Origin: Ephemerocybe angulata
Taxonomy: Eukaryota; Basidiomycota; Agaricomycetes; Agaricales; Psathyrellaceae
DNA length: 64,000 nt
Direction of reading: 5' to 3'
Assembly (NCBI GenBank): GCA_013368325.1
Contig: JAACJK010000163.1
Coordinates: 2,666,001-2,730,000, forward strand
A program made the position numbers and the translations under genes. The notes below the pieces were generated by a model. The model saw nothing but the letters and a program-made list of their open reading frames with translations, was not told the origin of the DNA and made no database searches. Every line of letters begins with the position of its first letter. Position 1 is the first letter of the stretch. Below, one piece after another: positions 44,232 to 53,370 of this stretch.

Positions 44232-47167
44232 ATGCGAATACTAATTCTATTCGCATCTCTTCTGGCCATTGTACCCAATTCTGTCCTTGCCTCTGTTCTG
44301 GCTATCGACTATGGCGCCGATTACATCAAAGCCTCGCTCATGAAACCCGGAGTGCCTTTCGACGTTCTTCTGAACAAGGACTCCAAGAGGAAAATTCAGT
44401 CCTCGGTCGCCTTCAAGCGGGGAGATAGATTGTTTGGCCAGGATGCCGCGTATCTGGTGCGTCCGCCGACACTCACAATAGAAGTAATGACTGACCATGT
44501 CCAGGCAACAAGATTCCCTTCGGACACCTTCTCCCACCTAAAGTACCTTACAGCCGCCCCCATAGACTCCGATCCAGTCAAATACTTTACGAAAATCTCC
44601 GCCGTGGACGTCAAGCCATCGTCTCGCTCTACCACCAACGTAACTCGCAGTGACGGGACGGAATGGAGTAGTGAAGAACTTGTCGCCATGCAGCTAGCCT
44701 ACATCAAACACCTCGGAGAGCTCGTAGCAGGAGAAAAGGTTCGGGACGTCATCATCACCGTCCCCGCATACTACACCCAGTTTGAACGGGACGCTGTCGC
44801 CGATGCCGTCGAAATATCCGGCCTGAGGCTGTTGGCGCTCATCAACGACGGAACCGCCATCGCAGTCAACTACGCCATGTCTCGGACGTTCGCCAAGCCG
44901 GAAATTCATGTCATCTACGACGTTGGCGCGTCGGGTATCCGCGCGACTGTCGCTGAATTCTCCACCAACACTGACGCCAAGACTGGCGCAACTGGCAATC
45001 AAATCACCACCCTCGGCTATGGTTACGACAGGACTGTTGGCGGCATAGAAATCGATAGACGCCTAAGGGAGATCCTCGCCGACGCTTTCAACACCAAGCA
45101 CAAAGGCAAGGACATCCGGAAGGACAAGCGTGGCATGGCCAAGCTTTGGAAGGAAGCCCAGCGCGTCAAGATGATTCTTAGCGCCAACAACGAGGCGATG
45201 AGCCAAGTGGAAAGTCTGGCTTGGGACCTCGACTTCAAGTCCAAGGTCAAGAGGTCGACCCTCGAAGCCGCTTGTGCTGATCTCGAGCCCAAGTTCACCC
45301 AACCCTTGTACGACGCCCTCGCGTCTGCTGGACTGGAGTTGAGCAACATCACGACGGTCATTCTCGCCGGTGGCGCCTCTCGAACACCCATGATCCAGAA
45401 CGCGGTCAAGCAGGCTGTACCTGCCGACCAGATCTCCTTCAATGTTAACGCGGACGAGGCAGCGGTTCTTGGCGCCGCTCTCCACGGGGCATCCATCAGC
45501 AGGCAGTTCAAGACAAAGAACATCAAGATCACCGATATTCTCGTTCACGACGTGCAGGCTTCGTACTTTGCCGCGTCGAGCACGCCGAACTCGCGCCCCC
45601 GCAGCATCTCGACGACCCTTTTCCCTGCTGGCTCAAAGGTCGGCACCAAGAAGACCATGACTTTCAAACGCAAGGATGACTTCATCATTAACTTTGATTA
45701 CAAGAAGGAACCTGTCCCGTGAGTGAGCCATTCAGCTTTTCAAGATGCAGAACTGACGAGCAATTTGTCCGCAGTGGGTTCCCAACAAGGATGCTCGAAG
45801 TTGAAATTGCCGGCGTTGCGGATGCCCTCACTAACTTGACTGATAGTGGGGCTATCGACCCAGTCATCAAAGCTACTGTCACGCTCTCTGAATCTGGGTT
45901 CATCTCTGTCTCCAACGCGTTCGCATACGGTGAAATCAAAGATGATAGTCTCACAGGTTTGTCCTCTTCCCCTCCATGCTTTCCACTGAATGACCTAACA
46001 AATCTCTCCGCAGGCAAGTTAAAAGGCCTCTTTGGAGGCTCTTCATCCAATGAGGAGAGCGACTCAACTGAAGACATTCCCCCTCGTAACACAGTTTCGG
46101 CGTCTGCGTCTGCAACCTCTTCGTCATCATCTGATGCTGCAACTCCCTCTGAATCCGCTGCTTCTGACAAGGACGAAAAGAAGAAGGAGAAGGAGAAGAA
46201 GAAAGTCACTGGCCCTGTCGAAATTCCTCTCACCGTCACGCCCCAGTTCACCACTATCCCTCCCATGTCTGTGGAGCAGAAGAAGGCCGCTCGTGACAGG
46301 TAAGCGCTCCAGCATGCTTGAAGGACATTACTGATCATGCCCTCCCTCCCTCGTCCTTCAGACTTCGTGCAGTTGATGCTGAGGAGAATGCTAAGAGCCG
46401 TCGTGAAGAGGCTCGCAACACCTTCGAGTCGTATCTGTACAGGCTCCGCGATCTCATCTCCGACGAGGACAAGGACAAGCCTTTCAAAAAGTGCTCTCAG
46501 GCTTCAGAAAGGGAGGCTATTGAGAAGCTTCTTGAGGAATCATTCGAGTGGTTGAACGATAGAGGAGATTTGGCCGAGACGTCTCAGCTACTGAACAAAC
46601 GCATCGCATTGGAGTGGGTACCGTCATCCTATCATGGCAAATGCATCTCTGACCATAGTTGTTAACAGGACTCTGGAGAAACCCATCATCCATCGTTACC
46701 AAGAAATTGAAGCTTTCCCCCAGGCGCTGAATAACAGCCAGATGTGGAACTGGCATACCCGCATGTTCCTCACGGACGCCCGTCAGAACATCACTGAAGA
46801 AGCTAAGCTTGACCTCCCGTCGAAGTGGACGAAGGAAGAGCTCGACGGCCTCGAGAAGTCGTTGCGGGAGCACGAGGCCTGGCTCTCTGAGTGGGTCGAG
46901 AAGCAGAAGAGCGTCAAAAGCAATGAGGATCCTGTCATCGAGACGAGGGAGATGAAGGCAAGGGCAAAGGTGTTGGAGCAGCATCTGCAGCGGTTGTATA
47001 ACAGGAAGGTGCCTAAGAGTGTGAAGAAGAAGAAGGTGGTTGTTGAGGAGAAGAAGAATGAGAGTAAGGTTGAGCAGGAAGGGGAGGAGGAGGAGCCGTT
47101 GCAGTATGATGGGGAGGAGCAGGTGCCGTTGGGTGAGGGGGAGGCAAGGCCGCATGACGAACTATGA
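44232..47167 (+). CDS. LHS1: ER lumenal Hsp70-like chaperone Lhs1 (GRP170/HYOU1)
   Basis: About 900 aa. Signal peptide MRILILFASLLAIVPNSVLA, then the Hsp70 ATPase domain: VLAIDYGADYIKASLMKPG, VRDVIITVPAYYTQFERDAV, LALINDGTAIAVNYA, VIYDVGASGIRATV and ILAGGASRTPMIQNAV. A degenerate substrate-binding domain and an acidic, Lys/Glu-rich loop follow, then a helical C-terminal domain (WNWHTRMFLTDARQN, MKARAKVLEQHLQRLYNRKV). It ends in RPHDEL with TGA at 47165, an ER-retrieval signal. Together these define Lhs1/GRP170, the nucleotide-exchange partner of BiP in ER import. Introns lie at 44458-44505, about 45720-45774, 45956-46014, 46301-46361 and 46616-46668. The first is 48 nt with a GTGCGT donor, is in frame and lacks stop codons. 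Confidence 0.95.
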
Positions 47168-47325
47168 ACGACGTTAGAGCTTGGAGTTGGCAACTAGCAT
47201 AATGACCATCACTACTACACTCGGATTTCTGCCACTAGATAAATTATACTTTCGTTATTTGACGAGATAAGACCTCCTGGATTGACAGCATATCTGTGCT
47301 TATGTTCTGCTGAAGGTGGCGCACT

Positions 47326-48092
47326 GGCGATGGCGAGGAAGAAGCAGAGACCCCAGATGGCGAGACACGATATCCTCAGGAACTACGGAATTCATAATGT
47401 CATTAGTAACGCGGACGGAGCGGATTGGCCAGGGAAAGAGGGCATACCCAGAGCGATAGCGGTGTGCCATCTTCTGCGAACTGGAAACCGACGAATCCGT
47501 TGATCAGGAGACATGTGTATGTTGCCGCCACCAGACCTGTATAGATTGCTGCGAACCACTGCGCAACGTTGTGAGGATGTGACGTCAGAATACGAGCGAA
47601 TTTCCGCTTACGGGGTATGCGGGATTTGACATGGGGATGATGCCAGAGTCGAGGAACATGGCGAGGAGCTCGATGACAAGGTACATCCAGAAGAACATAA
47701 CAATTTCCTTTCAGCCTGGATAAAATCATGGGGTCAAGAAGCGATTAGTGGCAGGAGAACGCTAGCACGTACCGACGGCGGTGTACTTGGAACGAATGTG
47801 CAGGATCATGATAATTGTCATGATACTGGCAACGATTTGCACGAAACATGTTGCTGTGAAATGGCAAATCTCTGTGTTCAACCATTCCAATCTCCTCCCC
47901 CACTCTTCCTCCAGAGCACCCTGGTACCGCCGGAATTGAACTGACATGGTTGAAAAATCAGGGTCCCGCCAATATCCACATTCCTGCTGTAGCACATTGG
48001 CTCAATATCCTGATCCGTCTGACCAACGGGCAGACGATGAGGGCTGCCTTCTCGCATATTGCGTTGAACGACCCGAACTGGAGGGCCGTCAT
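47326..48092 (-). pseudogene. CHS7 (chitin synthase export chaperone) pseudogene
   Basis: Fungal Chs7 family membrane protein that helps chitin synthase leave the ER; here broken. Exon 1 (48092-47946) begins MTALQFGSFNAICEKAALIV, then the family sequence continues in another frame (EPMCYSRNVDIGGTLIFQP), a frame break near 48018-48028. Exon 2 (47853-47773) is clean: TCFVQIVASIMTIIMILHIR. Exon 3 opens with an in-frame TGA (47711-47713) where the family has Arg before KEIV, consistent with CGA to TGA. Exon 3 continues [20 protein letters not shown]; exon 4 has [20 protein letters not shown] and [17 protein letters not shown]. The last exon stops matching after CLAIWGLCFFLAIA, and the C-terminal half of the family is absent. 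Intron borders are retained, so it is an unprocessed copy. Confidence 0.85.
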
Positions 48093-48319
48093 TCTTCCTG
48101 ATTATCAAATGCTAACTTGGAGCGGCCAGGATACCCTTGCTCTTCGAGGGCAGTCGTGAGGAGAACCAAGGGTCAGGCTCTTCAAGTTTCCTTCACCTCC
48201 TAGCTCCTAGCTTCGGTCGAGTTAGGCGTCGTGTCGGATTTCAAATACTACGTGCGAATCTGGTTCCATGGGGAAAAAACATCAATAAGCCGGGAGTTGC
48301 TGGAGACCTGGAACCGTTT

Positions 48320-49408
48320 GCCTCACCGAAACGTTGTTGTTGAGGAGGTCGTATGCGTGGGTAAAAGAAGGGCCTCAGGCCAGAAATGAGAAGGGACTGC
48401 CCTGACGGATGGAAAGGGGCGGCGGGGGAGGACGTCATAGGGAGGGTGGGGAAGTGAAGTGTCGTCAGCGGAGGCGAAAAATGTCCATCGACGTTGAATA
48501 GTCGTATTCGGCGGTCGCGACACACAGAGTGGACGCCGCGGGGTTGGGGTGGAAGGATTCGACACGCACTTCGCCGTTACCAGAGTTCTGAGTCGCCTGG
48601 TTGACGTCGCGCAGCCGTTCGATCGAAAAAGTGTCTTTTGGCAGTTTGACCTCGCCCTTCTTCCCCTTTCGCCGCGTATCAGCAAATACATGGTTCGATG
48701 AACGTCGAAGGTAGGTTGTCCTCGTCCTCAGCCTCGTCGTCGGTGTTTCGCTAAGGAGATCCAAGTCGTGCTTCTTGGCTTTTACTATGTTTCTTGGCCC
48801 ACTCTGGATAAGATTTGACGCTCTCGAATTGGCGGCGGAGATCACATCCTCGTCCACTGCTTGGTGCAGTTTCCGAAGTCTCGAGGGGCCCTTGAGCAAG
48901 ACACCCGCTGCGACGGTCACGTCGTCAGCGTCTGTCCAAGCAGCCGGCTTTTTGGAGGACGCAGACGGTTCGTTCGCGACGGTCGGCTCAGCTTCAGAGG
49001 AACTGCCTTCTGAACCTTCCTCGTCGTTATCATCGTTCTGCATCGTCTCTCCGTAATTGGAACATCATTATCGACACCGTCGTCGGCCAAGAAAAGCTAT
49101 ATTGAAAGGTAAACACACAAAGTGACGCTCAATATACTCGAAACTCACATCAGCGTCCTCCAGATGCGCAACCGTCCGTCCTCCATCAGCCTGCGCAGTA
49201 ATTTCCTCCTCATCTTCACCGTCGAGCTCAATAGCCTTTTCCTTCCCCTTCCCATTACCCCGGGTGCATACTTCACTCCAAACAATACACTCTCCAGGCG
49301 CCTCTCCTCATCGTCCTTCGTCGAGTCGTCCAGCCTCGCAGAGGTAACATGAACGTTCAGAGCCGTCGTCTTGGAGGTCTTCTGTTTCATTTTCGCGTGT
49401 CGGACCAT
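48320..49408 (-). pseudogene. UTP18 (U3 snoRNP WD40 protein) pseudogene
   Basis: 5' part of a Utp18-like gene (small-subunit processome, rRNA maturation), with several breaks. From ATGs at 49390-49408: DDEERRLESVLFGVKYAPG, then a frame break at the GGGG run near 49257-49264, then GKEKAIELDGEDEEEITAQ in another frame. An intron with normal ends follows at about 49150-49090. SRLRKLHQAVDEDVIS is followed by a deletion near 48830-48845, after which RRQFESVKSYPEWAKKHSK runs in a shifted frame. VKLPKDTFSIERLRDVNQA and VESFHPNPAASTLCVAT follow, then a break near 48508-48521 that looks like loss of one of two 7-nt repeats. RRIRLFNVDGHFSPPLTTLH and HPSGQSLLISGLRPFFY end the similarity near 48340. The rest of the WD40 propeller is missing. 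Confidence 0.85.
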
Positions 49409-49868
49409 GGTGCACGCAAATGGGGGTTGTATTGAATGAGTGGTGTCACAGGCGTGACGCGAACTTTGGCGCCTGTTTGGCGCTTGTTTGATCTTCCCAC
49501 GGGCAGCTCTCTCCCCTGACCACGACGCACCTGTTCTCTCGAGATCTCCCAGAACGCGAAGCTAACGAAGGACCTGTTTTCGGCAACAAACTGGGGTTTA
49601 TACAGACCTTCTTGAATTGCGTCCATCTCGACTAAATGCACTCCGGCGCTCCGAAACGCAGATCACTCTAGTTCAGACTCTGGTTCCATTCTGCACTGGT
49701 ATACGACTCGAGACGCCAGGTACTCCGAAGGGCCTGTGTCCGTCATTCAACCACCAGCCGAGGCTATCTCAGTGACAGTAAGTTGCACCCGAGGGCTCGT
49801 CATATTACATAAGGCGCTAGAAAGTCGGCGGTACGCGTACAACGTTTCATAGGAAAATATTAATCTTG
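49409..49868. other. intergenic between UTP18 pseudogene and Crinkler-type gene
   Basis: No gene seen. A short minus-strand open frame (49387-49641) shows no similarity. This probably contains one border of the segmental insertion that carries the pseudogenes. Confidence 0.4.
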
Positions 49869-52003
49869 CTACAAGACTAGATCGAGCCATGCATCGGAAA
49901 TTGTCTCACTTTCGTTGGGAATGACACAGCCGCATACCTCCATTCTCCCCTCTTCACTGATGAAAGGCATATCCCTCTGGTTCTCCAGCTCCTGTGAAAT
50001 GACGGGTACGAGTTCGTCGACAGTCAATTTGGAATCTGCGATAATAACAAAGTGCCACAGATGGCAGCCTCCAGCTCTAAGGCGTGGGCCAACCTTGTCC
50101 CAAAGGCTTTTAAGTCCTTCGACAGGACTGCGGTAGGCACTTGCGATGGTGCCCTGGATGGCATACACATTACCAGCATTATCGCCTAGGACACCGTCTA
50201 TCCCTGGGAGATTGATGGTCGCTGGTATCCAATAGAAAGCGGTGTCGGGGACGGCACTCTTGAGGAACGCCTCCGTGCCGGGAAGGAGATTAGTTGATGG
50301 GCGCACAAGTGTGTCGACTGAACCAACTCGAGAAATGGGGAGGGCCGCTCCACCTTTGCAGAAGCGATTATGTACGGCCAGTTCGTATCCCCAATCTGCG
50401 CCTGTTTGCGAGTGTGAGCTGAAGCCCCGGAAGAGTGCGAGGGCATTTTTCTTCGACAGCATAGTGCGGCACTCGTCGAAGACATCCATGAGGTAGCCCG
50501 TCGGGATAAAACTCAAGCATAGATTCGACGCCTTCACGTTGGGGACCGGACGAATGAAGAGGAGGGTGGATCCTTTGTCTGGGATTAAGTCTTTAGATGT
50601 CGTGAAGGAGGATGGGCCAGCCCATATCTCCTTGGCTGCTTGTACCGCAAGTGTCTTTAGTCCCGTCTCGACACCCACCCGGTCACGCGCGGCCATGATC
50701 TTGATGATCGTTCGAGTACATGGACCCCATTTGTTGACGAAATGGAAAGCATCAATCGGGTTATACCCGAGCTCTTTCCTGCAGAGGATTGGCATAAGCG
50801 AAGGATGTCGAGGAAAAGCAACAAGACCACCTACAAGATTGCTGTGATCTCCAGCATACTGGGCAGTTCTGAGACAAGTGTGCAAGCCATTGTCTGATCT
50901 ACCCATCTCCTCCATTCCCTTGGTTTCGGTGACGATGTCTGAATGAGAACCTCAGGAGTGCCTAAAAAGAGGTCAGATGGCCTTGTGAGATTGATGCTGC
51001 TGTCCGTCAGAGCCCAACATTTGTCAAGTCGCATTCTGTCTCTGAATGAGCCCAAAGGAATTGAAGGGATCGTATTGGCGCCTTCCTCATCGAAGATGAT
51101 GTATTCATCAGGAGAGAATTGAACCGCCGTTGGAAGTTTGCGTTCTAGGCGGTGCAGAAGAAGATACAGAAGAAAAGCGGACTTTCCTAACAGAGGGTAA
51201 AACAGATATCAATATTTAACTTTAGATTAAACTGACTCTGGTACAAACCAATCCCTGGTTGGCCTGTCACCAGCACTGCACAAAGTCCACCCTTCAACTT
51301 TACATTGTGCACATGTGCTATCACCTCGACAAGTCTGAGATACTCATTACGAATGAGGAGAACATCTTGCATCTCAGTTGGCATTCCGAGAAATTGGGCA
51401 ACTTTGATCATTCCTGAGAGGCAAGTGTACTTGAGCTCGGCTTGTTCAGTGGTCGTGGTGCTAAGGACTGGATTGTTGTCCTGGTCCTTGTTCTGGTTGC
51501 CATCGATGTCCATAGCAATGGATTGGCTCGCGCTTGTGGGTACAACGTCTGTGCGAAGTATGGTCCCTTCATGCTGCGGCCACTCCTTGCCCCAAGCCTT
51601 TTCATAAAGCCAAGCTAGTTTAGGATCTGGACGAACCCATGAGCTATGAGATATGTCAGGCAGAGAGGTGAGGCTCACCAGACTCATTCGGGGGTAGCAC
51701 AACAGCATGAACCACCCCACTTGGCAGATTTCCGAAGGTATCTTTTATCTTCGCGGACAATGAGAAGAGTTCTTCTTCGCCTTTGATCTTGGAGGGCTTT
51801 GAAGCTAGACACGCATCACTAGGGGCAAGTGAAACCTTGACCAGTCGTATGCCCTTCGCATCGAAGTTCGATAGTGTCTGGATATTGCTCTTGCTAGCCG
51901 TCTTAAGGTCGTAAACGGTTTTGTCAGGGGAGATGCGAACTGAGAACATCTGCCTTTCGGATTCACCAGAAAAAAGGCAGTTGATCTGAATAGTCTCGGT
52001 CAT
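49869..52003 (-). CDS. Crinkler-RHS-type protein: ubiquitin-like header plus P-loop NTPase
   Basis: 658 aa if spliced as four exons (52003-51684, 51643-51249, 51186-50835, 50778-49869). The N terminus MTETIQINCLFSGES...FSVRISPDKTVYDLK is the ubiquitin-like header of Crinkler (CRN) proteins. Then comes SSWVRPDPKLAWLYEKAWG and a P-loop VTGQPGIGKSAFLLYLLLHR (Walker A), split by an intron inside GIG/GKS, with YIIFDEEG nearby. The C-terminal part (GYNPIDAFHFVNKWGPCTRT to ISDAWLDLVL) resembles the RHS-type C-terminal region. Zhang, Burroughs and Aravind describe such CR effectors as nuclease toxins with ancient transposon links, used by pathogens or in intra-genomic or inter-individual conflict. 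Odd: the exon 1-2 join needs a GTCTGG donor and a 40-nt intron. The better-looking GTGAGC donor breaks the frame. The gene may therefore be damaged. Confidence 0.75.
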
Positions 52004-52266
52004 GATGGTGGTGGTGGTGCTCCAAGCTATGCTGGTCCATTTTCTGAACAACCTGTCTCACAGGCTCCGCTCAGCGGAGCCTTGGGACTCGGGATCAAAG
52101 TTCAATATCAGCGTGACAGGTAAGTCGTTGCAAGTAAAGCAATGTCAGCACAGGAACATGAGCCCAGTCTTGAACTTACTATCCGGGATATCTACCGAGG
52201 TATATATTATCAGGTATGTGAGTAGATATATGAGAGAATAACTTAGAAATACATGGTGCGGTATGG

Positions 52267-53165
52267 CTACCGAGGAAGCAAGCTGCCCGCTCCGCGAAGG
52301 GCCAGAGAGCCGCCGAGTCGTAAGGTTTGTGTGCCGCCAGGGAAGTACGCAAGCACATATGCAACGAGGGAGACCACCTATTGAGGAATGAGACGAATGA
52401 CACGACTGATGTATGTAGTCAATGACGAACCTGAACGGCACCGAATATCAGGGAGCCAAAATATGAGTGAGCCTAATGGTTGCATTCTGGGTCAGTTTGG
52501 CGCTCGATGGATATGGATCCGGCACTTACGCCCAACGCGGAATAGAGTGTGAGTCCGAGGCTTGCAAAGTATACGACCGAAAATGGTAGTCGTTCTTTGG
52601 AGACGAGATGTTTGACATGGTTTATTGGGCCAATGAGAACGGAGAAACTGCAAATTCATGTAAGATGGTGGAAGCGCGAGGGGCAGATGCAACTCACCCG
52701 AACATCACAAGGAAACTCCCCAAGCTATGTATGGATTGTCAGGTGTAAACCTGTGCGGCTTAGGCGACGGGACGGACCTGAACGAGAGGGCGAATTTGGA
52801 CGGCTTGAACGCCAGGAGAGGCAGGGTCATAAATGACACGAAGAAGCACACCGCAGCCCCGATTAAACATCCTCCGAATCCCAGTAATCTGTGATAGTAG
52901 TCGCTTGTGAACACCTCCTGACGATAGTTCTTGGGCGAAATCACCTCTCCCATCTCGATAGTGCGAACCAGGCCTGCTCTTCACTCGACTGCTCGGTGGT
53001 GCGCAGCGGAATATAGTCCCCCGTCACCGTGTTATAGAACCGGGAGAAGGGGTTGCCGCCCGAGGGATTCTGCTGTATTGGCTGCGCGTCATTTGTGTTT
53101 CCTTGCGCCCAGCGGAATCCGGAAAGGTTGCTGCGGAAGCTCTGTTCGGCGGATGCAGCGGGCAT
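52267..53165 (-). CDS. SFT2: vesicle transport protein Sft2
   Basis: Golgi tetraspan protein of the Got1/Sft2 family. The start ATG at 53165 gives MPAASAEQSFRSNLSGFRW. A cytosolic N terminus of about 70 residues (SRFYNTVTGDYIPLRT) is followed by four hydrophobic segments: GCLIGAAVCFFVSFMTLPLL, LGSFLVMFGFSVLIGP, VVYFASLGLTLYSALG, and YFGSLIFGAVQVVSLVAYVL. It ends AYFPGG...GAGSLLPR with TAG at 52267. The second segment is preceded by KPSKFALSF, the family signature region. About five exons. It diverges from NUP192/205 with 205 bp between starts. Acts in retrograde transport to the Golgi. Confidence 0.9.
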
Positions 53166-53370
53166 CGTTGGATTGCAGCGAAGTGTCTCGGAGCCCTGGA
53201 TATGCAGAGGATCTAGCGTCTAACGGGTGGATCGTGGAGGAGAACGGTGCGCAGGCGCTGAGCTCATGGTCATTGCTTGCACTTGTTATGATCGCAGGTC
53301 GTTCGCCTGGGACAGTGGCGGGACCGTCCAAGACGCCGTGAGGCGCGTCCTACACGCGACTCTGTCGACG

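Noticed and set aside
45688..46338. 216-codon minus-strand open frame inside LHS1
   Set aside because: Antisense shadow of the Lhs1 acidic loop and its flanks.
47282..47503. Small plus-strand open frame after LHS1
   Set aside because: Antisense of the CHS7 pseudogene last exons; no independent support.
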